In this document: positions 28,323 to 37,200 of the stretch, piece after piece
Numbering within the stretch: position 1 is the first letter of the stretch
Layout of the letters: every line of letters begins with the position of its first letter
DNA from: Axinella damicornis
Taxonomy: Eukaryota; Porifera; Demospongiae; Axinellida; Axinellidae
Direction: 5' to 3'
NCBI GenBank assembly: GCA_963931865.1
Contig: OZ007507.1
Span: 5,267,148 to 5,331,147 of the forward strand
DNA: 64,000 bases
Program-made: the position numbers and the translations under genes
Notes under the pieces: generated by a model
What the model saw: only the letters and a program-made list of their open reading frames with translations
What the model was told of the DNA's origin: nothing
Databases searched by the model: none

Positions 28323-28505
28323 CCCCCAGGCATAACTTTTATGTGTCCACACCTTTGGCTAGACGAAACAGGATTAACTAGAGATGCTGTAACAATGGCT
28401 ATCACATTCACCTTCAGACGTTGAAGCTCCTTTTCCCTCAGCCAATCCTCCTTCCTCTCCAGATCTTACAGGTGAAGGGCCCTCACCAGAGGAGGACTGA
28501 TCACC
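3640..28505 (-). CDS. Tbx4/5: T-box transcription factor gene, Tbx4/5-like (exons spread over 25 kb)
   Basis: Sequence-specific DNA-binding transcription factor of the T-box family, expected to act in the nucleus. Seven minus-strand exons join in consistent reading phase: 28505-28412, 19839-19674, 11626-11359, 5508-5347, 4211-4138, 3887-3718 and 3680-3640. The T-box starts in the 19.8-kb exon ([21 protein letters not shown]) and continues [83 protein letters not shown] and ends [17 protein letters not shown]. The signatures [25 protein letters not shown] and [10 protein letters not shown] resemble Tbx4/5 more than Tbx2/3, Tbx1 or Brachyury; this is recall, not a tree. The tail after the domain is only about 70 residues and Ser/Pro-rich. 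The true first exon is not settled. Its neighbour PITPNM lies upstream on the same strand. Confidence 0.85.
3718..3887 (-). CDS. Tbx4/5: T-box gene, C-terminal Ser/Pro-rich exon
   Basis: 170-nt exon, acceptor TCCCACAG and donor GCAG/GTAGGA. Its first base completes an Arg codon begun in the previous exon. It encodes [20 protein letters not shown] followed by a Tyr/Gln-containing stretch ([18 protein letters not shown]). This is a typical unstructured activation or linker tail. No further domain is recognised. Confidence 0.8.
4138..4211 (-). CDS. Tbx4/5: T-box gene, last DNA-binding exon
   Basis: 74-nt exon, acceptor CTGCAG and donor AAG/GTATAG. It encodes [19 protein letters not shown], the C-terminal T-box helices that contact DNA in the minor groove in known structures of the family. 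It starts in phase 0 directly after VTAYQNQK and ends in phase 2. It is too short to stand out in an ORF scan; it was found by searching for the expected ITQLKI motif. Confidence 0.93.
5250..5281 (+). repeat. Homopolymer run of 32 C
   Basis: An uninterrupted C tract in the intron just downstream of the T-box MHKYQPR exon. It is one of at least seven G or C runs of 15 bases or more in this window. Confidence 0.95.
5347..5508 (-). CDS. Tbx4/5: T-box gene, exon with the MHKYQPR and VTAYQNQK motifs
   Basis: 162-nt phase-0 exon, acceptor CTCTCCAG and donor CAAAAG/GTACTA. It encodes [20 protein letters not shown], then [18 protein letters not shown], the most conserved central and C-terminal strands of the T-box. 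A run of 32 C residues lies only about 65 bp downstream in the following intron (5250-5281). Confidence 0.95.
5927..6017. mobile_element. Foldback element, 9-bp TSD (TAGTCTCGG variant)
   Basis: 91-bp hairpin with ends TAGTCTCGG and CCGAGACTA and GC-rich arms (CCAGACCCAAACCA). The 9-bp sequence AGGGGAGAT flanks it perfectly on both sides (5918-5926 and 6018-6026). Confidence 0.93.
7757..7858. mobile_element. Foldback element of the CCTCGTTCCCAG family, right end truncated
   Basis: The left end TAGCCTCGTTCCCAGTCCCA pairs with TGGGACTGGGAA at the right. The inner arms CGCCCAGCTTTTC and GAAAAGCTGGGCG are complementary. The terminal GAGGCTA is missing on the right, so no target duplication can be read. 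Confidence 0.85.
8332..8391. mobile_element. Foldback element, 9-bp TSD with one mismatch
   Basis: 60-bp copy: TAGTCTCGGTCCCAGACCCA pairs with CTGGGAACGAGACTA. It is flanked by GCATGCGTT (8323-8331) and GCAAGCGTT (8392-8400), 8 of 9 identical. Confidence 0.88.
8760..9016 (+). CDS. Plus-strand ORF fragment resembling the nuclease region of Crinkler/RHS-type effectors
   Basis: Open frame inside a T-box intron, antisense to it. It reads [20 protein letters not shown], then [20 protein letters not shown], and later [18 protein letters not shown]. The pattern P-A-I-D-G-V/F followed about 20 residues later by a hydrophobic strand and Q-T/V-S resembles the REase-like core of Crinkler/RHS C-terminal domains as I remember them. 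A GTAGGC donor follows at 9017. No P-loop partner domain was found nearby, and the fragment could be a transposon relic. Confidence 0.3.
9918..10130 (+). repeat. Minisatellite, roughly 30-bp degenerate unit
   Basis: Degenerate tandem units with a core like GATTGCGTCCGCTTCAGCTG and a trailing TGCTCCCC. A reverse-complement unit of the same sequence occurs near 52310-52345, next to other inverted matches to 9840-9900. Confidence 0.85.
11359..11626 (-). CDS. Tbx4/5: T-box gene, central DNA-binding exon
   Basis: 268-nt exon, acceptor ACCCACAG just downstream of a CA/GT microsatellite and donor TAT/GTAAGT. It encodes the T-box core [60 protein letters not shown] and [17 protein letters not shown]. 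The exon is fully open and ends in phase 0. Confidence 0.95.
11633..11735. repeat. GT/CA microsatellite at the T-box acceptor
   Basis: A long (GT)n tract with GTAT and GCATGT variants directly abuts the acceptor of the central T-box exon. On the coding strand it is a CACACA run forming part of the polypyrimidine-poor acceptor. Confidence 0.9.
14046..15992. repeat. Left arm of a ~2-kb inverted duplication (source at 50017-52130)
   Basis: Reverse complement of 50017-52130. Matching blocks in order: CATCAGCACT...GGAGAT, the GT microsatellite, the LNS2 exon copy, the GACCATAGCACAGCAC minisatellite, foldback half-elements, the CTTCTGCATTTGCCAGGCAC block, and AACAACAGGTGTTTGA...CGCTTAAGCTGA. The copy lies in the T-box intron between 11626 and 19674. 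A 27-G run (14205-14231) is present here and not in the other arm. Confidence 0.92.
14568..14716 (+). pseudogene. Broken duplicate of a PITPNM LNS2 exon
   Basis: Reads [17 protein letters not shown] with acceptor CACAAACAG intact, as in the exon at 51617-51469, then [15 protein letters not shown]. Two single-base deletions relative to the functional copy (one in a C run, CTTCCCCTGG; one in AAGTTCTTGTC) break the frame before [10 protein letters not shown]. It is antisense inside a T-box intron and has no other PITPNM exon beside it, so it is a pseudo-exon. Confidence 0.93.
16120..16385 (+). repeat. Dispersed repeat with AGTCTAGCC-type ends and internal hairpin
   Basis: Plus-strand copy of the family also seen at 1720-1940. 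It ends in a hairpin, CTAGACCCTCTCCGCCC pairing with GGGTGGAGAGGGGCTAG, and closes with GGCTAGACTGG. The hairpin ends resemble the large palindrome at 44538-44654. Confidence 0.6.
17263..17879 (+). mobile_element. 0.62-kb repeat with Helitron-like 3-prime end, copy 1
   Basis: Starts AATTACCCCGC with a terminal GCGGGGT partner, has GTCTGTCAGTC repeats, and ends with the hairpin GTGTTCTATGAACAC followed by CTCTAGT. It is a direct repeat of 37377-38003. A 3-prime hairpin plus CTRRT is a Helitron feature, but a 5-prime TC end is not seen. Confidence 0.75.
19674..19839 (-). CDS. Tbx4/5: T-box gene, exon with start of the DNA-binding domain
   Basis: 166-nt exon between acceptor CTCTGCAG and donor GGCAG/GTAAGG. 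It encodes [10 protein letters not shown], then the first T-box strands and helix: [20 protein letters not shown] and MIITKAGR. It ends after two bases of an Arg codon that the next exon completes, giving the canonical KAGRRMFP junction of T-box proteins. Confidence 0.9.
21591..21852 (-). mobile_element. tRNA-derived SINE
   Basis: On the minus strand the head has a pol III box A (TGGCCAAGTGG, 21839-21829) and box B (GGTTCGAGTCC, 21795-21785) at normal spacing within a tRNA-like fold. A non-tRNA body follows (CCAGGTTTCTGGTTTCCC). Translation of the head gives the MVKALDC-type peptide often produced by tRNA SINEs. The head is not followed by a tRNA end and continues into the body, so it is a SINE, not a tRNA gene. 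Confidence 0.85.
22353..22951. mobile_element. TIR element with CCGGGAAATTTTGGC ends, TA-flanked, carrying a nested foldback
   Basis: The ends CCGGGAAATTTTGGC and GCCAAAATTTCCCGG are inverted copies, with TA outside each. It is about 600 bp with no coding capacity. A foldback element (22507-22594) has inserted inside it, so this element is the older of the two. Confidence 0.85.
22507..22594. mobile_element. Foldback element nested in a TIR element, 9-bp TSD
   Basis: 88-bp hairpin TAGTCTCATTCCCAGGCCGT pairing with ACGGCCTGGGAACGAGGCTA, inner arms CCAGCATTCAT and ATGAATGCTGG. Perfect 9-bp duplication CCAAGGTAC at 22498-22506 and 22595-22603. Confidence 0.94.
23989..24574. mobile_element. Non-autonomous hAT element, perfect 8-bp TSD
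   Basis: Ends TAGAGCTGCAACGAT and ATCGTTGCAGCTCTA, with ATCGATATA-rich subterminal repeats. The 8-bp duplication CTCTCCCC flanks it perfectly (23981-23988 and 24575-24582). Terminus and duplication length are typical of the hAT superfamily. No transposase is present. Confidence 0.93.
28281..28327 (+). repeat. C homopolymer, 39 + 7
   Basis: 39 consecutive C, one T, then seven C. It lies about 85 bp from the end of the putative N-terminal T-box exon. Confidence 0.95.
28412..28505 (-). CDS. Tbx4/5: T-box gene, N-terminal Ser/Glu/Gly-rich exon (putative)
   Basis: A 94-nt open segment with an acceptor (ATCAACAG before GGTGATCAG) and a donor (TCTGAAG before GTGAATG). It encodes a low-complexity stretch, [20 protein letters not shown] followed by [11 protein letters not shown]. 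It ends in phase 1 and the T-box exon at 19839 begins with two bases that complete a Glu codon, so the join is in frame. This phase match is the main reason to attach it here. The intervening intron would be about 8.6 kb and full of repeats. Confidence 0.5.
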
Positions 28506-29151
28506 CTGTTGATCAGCTATAAAGAACGAATGACACCAATGACTATAGCAGGCACCACCATATAGGTTATCTTTCTGTGTAGCCTCCAATTCAACTAAGA
28601 ACACATGTAGATGTACAGACCATTATAGGAGGGCAATAGGAATGGTAGGGCACAGCATAGGATGTTTTCCAAGGAATCCCTGACAGCTTTTAGCCACATA
28701 TATCCTGCTTTGGCTATGCAAGATCATCCTCACTGCACTGCCGGGGTTGATCCAATGGTGAACTCAGAGACATCGATCATGGACAACAAAGCATACCGCT
28801 TGAATATGGCGATCGTAATGAGATTCGAGTATTACTATAACGGTTTGCATCCTAAATAGCGAATGCACTGCATGCGAGTTTAATAGTTAGCTAGATGTTG
28901 CAATGTCTATGCGTATATAGGAGCTCTGACATCAAGGACGTTTATGAAGGATTCAGGACAGTTTGTATTGCTGCTGTCAGTCTTGCCATCTGAACAAAAG
29001 TACGCCAAGATGGAACGTGCTCTGTGGAGTAAACTATACGGGTGCCAGGCTATTTTTCAGGTGAATTGAGCACTAATCATACTCATGCTGTACCTGGTAC
29101 CACCCCTTGCATATCTTCCATGCCCCCAGCTAAACACAAACATGCCTATAC

Positions 29152-29354
29152 CTGCATGCCAAAAACACATCCAACAGTTGCATTTCTCTTGCAGTCCGTT
29201 TGTGCATGCTCATATCAATGGCGACAGGCGGGTCACACACACACATGCTCGTGTTGACGGTTCCAGCTTTGAGCCTTAGGCTTCGTCTGCGCATTTTTAA
29301 TCTGTCCCGACACTCCTTCATGAGAGCTTTTAGCAGATCATTAAAACTATGCAT
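29152..29354 (-). CDS. Open segment with possible start codon; candidate 5-prime exon of the T-box gene
   Basis: An ATG at 29354-29352 opens a frame that begins MHSFNDLLKALMKECRDRLK, with an in-frame stop shortly upstream, so this Met would be first. A good donor (ATGCAG/GTATAG) closes it near 29152. It lies on the right strand and side to be a first exon of the T-box gene, next to a CpG-rich stretch (29460-29700). Its donor phase (2) does not match the exon at 28505, so an extra exon or another donor would be needed. No known domain is recognised. Confidence 0.25.
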
Positions 29355-30904
29355 TAGTTTATCTCACCTCCACTCTCCATCTGTTGTAGTGGGCTGCGGA
29401 GGGTTTCCTACCCGCCTGCGATCTCGGGGTGTGTTCACAATGGTTCGTTGAGCAAAGACGGGTCAACAGACCTAAGTTTCTCCCTGCTGTACCTCCGAAA
29501 CGGTCGTTCTCGCGCGTCTCAGGCCTTCTACAGGCGCCGCAAAGAGGGTATAATCACCATCTGTAAATAGGCTCGACACTGTTAGTTGGTTTCTTGATCT
29601 CGCCTACGAGGACAACAGAGGAAACTACGAAGCAATTATATTTGGGACGTTCTCGCAATTATATCGACCGTAATGAAAAAAGCCGGTCTTCGCAAGATTG
29701 GTGCGGTCGGACCCCCTCAAGTTGCCTTGCAGACTCGCGATACTGCTGCAGTAGGATGAATTGTCGTCATATGTGCAGTGCACTCAGACATACGGGTAGG
29801 GAATGTTTCCGAGTTAATTTTCATTTTGTAGCCCCACCTCTCGATTTTGTTACATAATAAAAATTAGCACCGTGCTACCATGTAGGATGATGTAGCTGAG
29901 TGGAGTCCACTCTAGTAATACCTGGTAGTCAACAAATGTATCAGTTGTTGCTGAGCACATTGCGTTCATCAGTTGGCTAAGCTCTAAATACCTTTTCACC
30001 TCAGCTGGTTAGAAATTCAGAGATAGCTAGCTATCATGTTTGCAACTATGGTGTGATGAGGATTCGGATGCAATACCAGCTGAACTATAAGGGTTCATGA
30101 GCTGAATTCAGAATTCACAGGCTCAGAGTATGGAGTCAGCTAGTCTCACGTGGCCAGACATTCCACACGCAGGGAAAGGATCTGGGACATGGCCATTGGA
30201 GTAGTTTGTTGCCCCACACCGTGCAGTGTGGACCAACCACAGTACAGTATTCAATCACATGCTACCAGTAGCTATGTGACAAAAAAATAAAAGTCCAAGT
30301 GGAGAGTAGCTAACTTGCCATTGAAACATGAGAAGTGAACTGCACAAGAAGTGTTTTGATCACGAGCAAGACCTGGAACACTATAGAAATCATCAAAGGT
30401 TGCAAGTCTTACTTTGGCAATCATTGCTGTCGTTTAACGTCATCGGAATACCTTAATAAACTAGCTAATTGAATTCTTGGGTTACAAGCTGCTCTGTGGC
30501 CATACCTCAGATCCTTTCCCTCAGTGCGGAATGGGATCTGGCCATGTGAGACTAGCTACGTAAGAGTCAGCATGTGCAGCGCAGTAGCTTTGTGAAGGTG
30601 AAAATGCTAGTTTTCATTGTCTGTAACCAAATAGTTAGCCCTAGCCCTTTGCTTTCTCCAGCATGTGATTGCTTACAGTGTGTGTTCACAGAGAAGGTCT
30701 AGCTAGTTGTTCAGTCAATTTCCCTGTCTGGTAGCTAACCTCAAAGGGGAAGGTTCGGCAGTCTAGCCTATTCGGCTAACCAAACATAAGCTCATCACAC
30801 ATGCACCCAGTGCCGTGAAATAGTGTAATACAAAGAGGAGCCTCACCCAAATGTTTGCAGGTGTGAAGGTGTGCATTTGTGTGCATGTATTAACCCTACT
30901 CGGC

Positions 30905-31035
30905 TGCAAGCTTGGGAATATACGTAGATCTTCTTCTGTTGAATCAACTTCCTCCTCCATTGACCAACATCTCATCAGCAATCCCTCTATGATTTGTTTG
31001 TTGCCGCATGTGATTCCCAAAGGATAATTTATCAC
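30905..31035 (-). pseudogene. Possible remnant of a TAK1/TKL-type kinase C-lobe
   Basis: A minus-strand open segment reads IIEGLLMRCWSMEEEVDSTE then EDLRIFPSLQP. This resembles the helix-H region of MAP3K7/TAK1 kinases (PIESLMTRCWS, SMEEIV, YFPG) with the KDPSQRPS loop deleted. A second minus-strand segment near 32290-32360 contains LHGDLK before a GTTAGT donor, in the right order for a kinase. No DFG or APE motif was found between them. I treat it as a decayed fragment at best. Confidence 0.25.
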
Positions 31036-32706
31036 TGCCTCTTGACAGGCAACCCCTTGATCACCTGACTATGAAAACATTGGGATTGAAACTGCAGGGC
31101 TGAAGTTACAACACATATAGCTATCTGCTAGCTAACTGCCTCACTTTGCTTCGTAAAGTCCCAGTAAACTATGATGGAGATAGTTCAACATTTTTCTGCA
31201 ATGTTTCAACTGGACTTTGCCAGCTTGATTGGAATTGGAAATATAGCTAAAATGTACACAGGTGGCCACAACAGACATAGCTAACTAATGTTGATGCCTT
31301 GTGCTGTTTATTGCAGATGTGGATGTGATTAGCTAACCTTGTTCCGAAGACTACCCCGTTCTCAGTTTGTGACGCCTACACGAAAGCAGAAGAGCGGGAA
31401 GGCCTGGGAACATGCATCATGTGAATTACATCATGCAGGTGAGGTGGATGCCAGTTCAACGTAGGCGAGATGGAGCCCATAGTTCATTCAGAGGCCCTGG
31501 ATCAGTTCATCATCGATCAGTTCATCATCCATTTGAGTGATTCACTGCTAGTCCAGACTCCCAACACGGAATAGCTAGTCTCGAGCATCTGGTAGTTGTG
31601 CCTCATTTTTTGCTGCTCTTCCACCTCTGTGTAGCTACGTATTGCTCAAGAATGGTGTGGGCCTGGGAACAGCATGCACTATGATGTGACCCATCCTGAC
31701 ACTGCTAAGTTATGTCCTTTCTCAATCTGATAATGTCGTATGCTTGTTGGGCTCAACTGTGACAGTGTAGCTATATGGCTCTGTTCCCTCCGACTTTGTC
31801 GCTAAAAGTAAAAACATTTCACAGTGTGCCTTTGTTCGTTGAGTACAAATGGTTAGCGTCCATTCCAAAACCCTGCAGGCTCAAGTCTTCATCTGATTCA
31901 GCAAGAATGACCTTGGATTAAGACTACCTACTCAGGCAAGGCACGGCACATGGTGATATTACCGTGATAAGCATTTGTGTGTCATAATTAGCTAATATAC
32001 AAGCTGTTGATCTCATCTATATAGCAATTATTCTCATAGGGGCTAGCTATATGGGTCCCTTCATGGTTCATACTTTGCACATGTGTAGTCGAGAAGCACT
32101 GTGTGACCATAGTGGAAGACGTAATGATTGGTAGCTATAAAGGCAGATGAGTTTTGTGGTCCCAACCTGAAAACAAGTGTACGTACATTGGATAAGGTGT
32201 TCAAGTTGTATGTATTGTTGAGGTCAGCATTATTGCAGAAGTAGCTATTGCTATAGGTCATTACAACAGATAAAGAGAGCTGCACTTGTGTATCCTACTA
32301 ACCTTGCTAGGTCCCTCAATGGTGTCTGATTTGAATTTCAAGTCCCCATGAAGCCAAAAGCTAACTGAGGATGAAATGCAGTGAATAGTTTGTGTTGCCA
32401 AGGTGGAGGACACCACCCACTTTCTTCTTACATGACTGTTGATTAGCACATCTGCTGTAAAGTGAACTGTTTACATTACTTTGCCTTGTAATGGGACCTA
32501 TATAGGTCTGTCTTGAGTTTGCATTCATAACAGACAGAAGTGCTTCTTCTTGTGTGTTACCAACACACACTAGATGAAACTCAGCTAGACTAAAATAGGA
32601 CAGGCCGGCGTAATGAACACTGTAAGCATACTGGTTTTTGATCCAATATATCTCAGTGACCCCAGGAGCTGCAGGGCCTATCCTACTAGCTAGCCCAGTC
32701 GCTATT

Positions 32707-32727
32707 GGGGGGGGGGGGGGGGGGGGG
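32707..32727 (+). repeat. G homopolymer, 21
   Basis: Uninterrupted G run in the intergenic space between the two genes. Confidence 0.95.
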
Positions 32728-33079
32728 TCAGAGTTTACAGATCAAAAGTTTAGCACACAAGAAAAACGCTTGTTACTAATTGCCCAACTGACTCGTTCTA
32801 CTAGCCCAAGTGGAAAACTGCTATGAAGGCGACTCATGGTGATCCCCATGCATGTAGCTAAGCACTGCTAGGCCTTGAGGAGTTCATAGCATTTGGGTAG
32901 AAATCTCCATTGCAGATAGCACTGTTCTGTGTGTTCTCCACCTAGCTACTCAAATGAGTTTTGTGACCTGCATGAATCAGACAAGTCAACTTACTACTAG
33001 TGGCATGCAGAGCAGACAGTGCGATCGATTTTCAGCCTCGACAGTAAACATCGTCGCCATGGGTAATTAATGGCGAAAA

Positions 33080-33500
33080 CTCAACACAGGTTTTCCGATT
33101 CATACACACACCATTCACTCTTTGGAAGAAGAACGATGAGAAAGAGCATTGCGGAAAAGCAACAGAATTACCGCGCCTTAAAATAGACACAGCCACTGCA
33201 TGCAGTCAAGGTTGATTTCGTGCCCATGCACAAAAAGTAGCTATACTTTACAGGCATACTTCCGTAGGTAAAAAAACTCTGCACAGGTTGTTCCTAACCA
33301 TGCACGCACCATTCACTCTTCGGAAGATGAGAAAGAACAGCTACGCAGAAAAGGTTGCCATACATGTGCACTCCTACTGAAATACCACCTTGGGAAAGTG
33401 AAATAGACACAGCTGCCGCACGCAGTCAGGGTTGCATGAATTCATGCCCACGCACAAGACGTAGCTAGTTTCCATCTTATATACCAGGCATAATACCTAC
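33080..33500 (+). repeat. Diverged tandem duplication, ~190-bp unit
   Basis: Two consecutive related units. Shared blocks in order are CACAGGTT, CACCATTCACTCTT, GATGAGAAAGA, AAATAGACACAGC, GCAGTCA-GGTTG, TGCCCA-GCACAA and GTAGCTA. It lies just downstream of the PITPNM stop codon. Confidence 0.75.
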
Positions 33501-33982
33501 ATGGAAGTCCTGGAAAGCATGCATGCAACTATACCTGCACAGCTTTCAGATTCAAGTCACACTGTTTGCCACAAGGTGTTACCACACCATTATACTACAA
33601 AACATCTTAAGCTTACAATGATCACTACAATGCCTATTGTTCTAATTGTTTGTTTAGGGTTCCCCATTGCTAACCTAAAGGATGATACGTCTGTGACCGT
33701 GTAGCCGTCATATGCATGCAAGTCTTTCGTATGGTATAGTGATGGTGAATGCAATACTTGTAATTGGATCGATGCATATATATGCAGCACTAGCTAAAGG
33801 CTGTGTTGTAACCTATTGCCTGCGCAATGATAGCAAAAACATTTCACAGCTCAAGATACAGGAATTGTGATAAAAGTATAATTGTAAGAAAAAAATTAAA
33901 AAGAGAAAGGTACGCATACGCAAAATGCAACACTACTACATGTGTACACAACAGTGATACACACTTGACTGGGGGTGACTAA

Positions 33983-34231
33983 TCACACTGTTGTTTGTTT
34001 TGAGGGACTTTGAACTTGATGTTTTGAATCGTTACTCTGGCTAGTGTTAGTTCTTGGTGTTAAAGAACTTCTTGATTGCCTCTTCTTGCTGCCTGCTACT
34101 GGCAACGATCTCTGTTTCCCAGGTAGCGAGAAGCAGACATCACCTAGGAGTTGTCGCACATCAAACATTGCTCTTCGTGGAGGGGATTCCTGTACCTCAG
34201 CAAGATGGCCAGCAAAGCCTTCTGTCAAGTA
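33983..34231 (-). CDS. PITPNM: PITPNM: C-terminal exon and stop
   Basis: 249-nt terminal exon, acceptor TACTTACAG. It begins YLTEGFAGHLAEVQESP, equivalent to FLSDGYVAHLGQLE that closes the family. It then has a basic, Ser-rich extension (GSKKRQSRSSLTPRTNTSQS) and a stop at 33983. The tail of about 65 residues after the conserved part is longer than I recall for vertebrate PITPNM1. Confidence 0.92.
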   Translation of the reverse strand, partial: YLTEGFAGHLAEVQESPPRRAMFDVRQLLGDVCFSLPGKQRSLPVAGSKKRQSRSSLTPRTNTSQSNDSKHQVQSPSKQTTV

Positions 34232-37200
34232 CTGTAAGTATAAACACAGAATGTTACTAGACATACGTACGTACGTACATCCAGCAAATCCAGCAATCAA
34301 CTGCCTTTCAAAAGTTACTGTATTATAATTGAGTGTCATGTTACTGTGTTTAGCAACTTTTAGCAGCACTTAGATGTTGGAGGTATAGTGATAATTACGT
34401 CATTGCCATAACTTCACTTCAATTACACGTTCTTCAGTATGCCTGAAGACAGAGTATGACCAAATAAACTTTTGCCAATTATGTCCAGGACCCAATCATT
34501 GTTGTGCTCACCAAAGCTGCTTTGTTTAGGTCGTCAGACTTACGTATGTGCAAACTATATATGTATGCACAATGTATGTGCAAACTACATACATATGTGC
34601 AAACTATATACATAATTATGTGCAAACTATAGAGTAGGAAACCCTGTTGTACAGTTTCTACTTACAGGTAGTTAGTAGCTTAGGATATTAGTTGTTTACA
34701 CCTCAAATCATACACACACACATACACACTAAGTTTTCATTTATTCTGATGTGTGAACATGCATGTGGCCCCAACCTGGCAATCCTGTAAAGGCTTCTTG
34801 AGCTTCTTGCCATGAATAAAGATCTGATCTGGCTGTAGACCCAGCTCCATGTAAACAGCCAAGTGCCTCTGGGAGCCGTAGGCAGCATGAATGATCATCT
34901 TGGTCTGTGTGGAAGCATGCATAGCAAGCGAAAGTTGATCATCAAACTTCGCCATGCACAGTGAAACTGTGCAATTTTCATCGGCATGACAAGTCTATGA
35001 ACCACATCTCCCTTATTTCGCCAGGCTAGGTTACTTTGGAATCACCTGCTGCACTTGTCCCAAACACCAAAGGACTTTTGCATGGTATATTATACATTAC
35101 TTCTGCGTGTGGTTAGCCTCGTTCCCAGGCCGTTTTGGGAGGGAGAAACGGCCTGGCAACTTCCGCGAGTTCAAACTGTTTACGGACATAACGTCACAGA
35201 GATTGCATACCTCATTCAATCAGTGAAGTCCACGTGATACTTCTGATATTTCACCGGCTGAGAACGGTCCTTTCCTGCTCGTAGACTCAACTGTTTGCAC
35301 AGGTTCTGCGACGGAAGGCAAGCAGAAGATGAACGAACAAAAGTCGTCGTGCAGAGCACCTACACCAGCGTGATCGAGCGATCAACTGCGACGGTTCAAC
35401 GCATGACGCAATTCAGTTTACTGTTGTCATGTGACAGCGAGCTGAAATCTGATTGGGACTTCCAACTCTCTGGCAGCGGAAGTAACAGTTTGAACTGGCG
35501 GAAGTTGCCAGGCCGTTTTTCCCCTCCCAAAACGGCCTGGGAACGAGGCTAGCGTGTGGTCGGTTGCAATTTTATAAACTCATAGGTTGAGCTAAGCATA
35601 TAGGAGACTGTTGGCTGTACTTAAGCTGGCCACTTACTGGTGGAATTTCTCCACACCCACAACCCCAACAATACCATAGCCACATTGAGCTAAATATTGT
35701 ACAACTTAAGACAGTAGTGGCTACCTCATTTGCATGTGTGTAAGTATAAAACAAAGCAGATGGGACAGTAACTGTTGATCTGTGATCTACAAGACATGCC
35801 GACAGCCTATTTCTTACTCCACAAGTCTGAATGGACTGTTATGGATCACATACTTGTACGGTGTAAGAGCATTCACGTTGCCTCATTGGTCACCTATGAC
35901 CGCAGATTCTCTGTACACCTCATCTGATCTAGAAGCTGGTCTTGAAATTCATAACTGATTCAAGTAGAGCATGCAAACAGCACCTGCGACATTAATGCAA
36001 TACTCTGTTTCCATGGAAGGTGCATGGACTTAAGATCTGATGTGTATCAAATTAGTTTATCCTGAGAAAGACTCAACATATGCTGTGTGCAAGAGCCTCC
36101 TTACGGGACTTCAAAGAACCAATAACTGTGCATTAAAACATTAGCCTTTGAGGATAGTCTGTTAAGTTTACACAAGTAATACAATAGGAATTCCTACCTA
36201 TACGTTTTGTGAGATTGTGAGTGCTATGGAGGAAAGGTATACCTTTCTGCCAAGCAAAACAAAACAGAAGTTAGCATTTGAGATTTCTGTAGCCAATGTA
36301 AACTTTTTAAACCCATTCAAAAACACTCTCAGATGCTGATTCATACGAGGCATGTGTACACACACAAGTACGTACACCAAAAAGATGCAACTTATTAGTG
36401 TAGTACTTGTTGACCGACTAGATGTGAATTTAGACACCTTGTGCGATACACAGATACAGACACAGTTCAGTGTAGCACAACATAGCACGAAAGAACTCGT
36501 GTCCATAAGTGGGAATTGCTACATGATATGATCGATTTGAACAGGTCTGCTTATCATGTGTTCTGTTTGGGAAAAAAATAATTGAAGGTCACTTGAATAA
36601 CACTGCAATTTGGATATGCATGTATCTTCAGGATGCAACAATGGCGGTCACTTTCTGTAAGGATACTTGTGCTTACCTTCTTCGTGTAACTAATGCACAG
36701 AAGCAACATTTTCGTGAGCATTTGCACACAAGAAGAATATCGCACGTTCCAACATGTGAACTGCTATATGGAAGTCTAATCAGTGTTCCGCCTATAGTCA
36801 ACCTGATGAGATATATCTTTCACAATATGGGTTAGTACCAGACAGCTACACAAGCATGGAAGATGAAAGCGGTGGGAAAGTACACATTCAGAATTCCTCG
36901 TTACTAATTGCATATTCATGTTTAGTGCTCCAAACACGAAACGCATATCGCCAAAGCTCTGACATTCCTATATAGGAAAACGCTATTTCTTTCAGCCCTT
37001 CTTTGTTCCATTCATATTTCATCACATGCTCATGTTGTTCTGTAGTTTGTTTGGTCCTGGTCACAAGAGTAGCTTAGATGTGCATAATACTATAAGAAAC
37101 TGCTAACAAGAAGTGTTGAATAGGAATGACAGGTATGTACTTTTTGAACTCCCAAAAATGCTTGTTAATAGAATTCTTAACTGGCTTTACTGCAACCCTG

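Larger units (their letters stand above)
19840..28411. other. Large T-box intron, mostly repeats
   Basis: It holds the SINE, the TA-flanked TIR element with nested foldback, and a hAT element. The sequence 20990-21070 has AAATTATCG repeats and ATATATC dyads. From 24.6 to 27.9 kb I found no gene and no clear element, only short tandem duplications such as AAGCAGTGCTCC units at 27300-27350. Confidence 0.5.

Noticed and set aside
34738..34776. PITPNM stop at 34738
   Set aside because: The in-frame stop exists, but the donor at 34775 joins to a downstream exon starting YLTEGFAGHL, which matches the family C terminus, so the real stop is at 33983.
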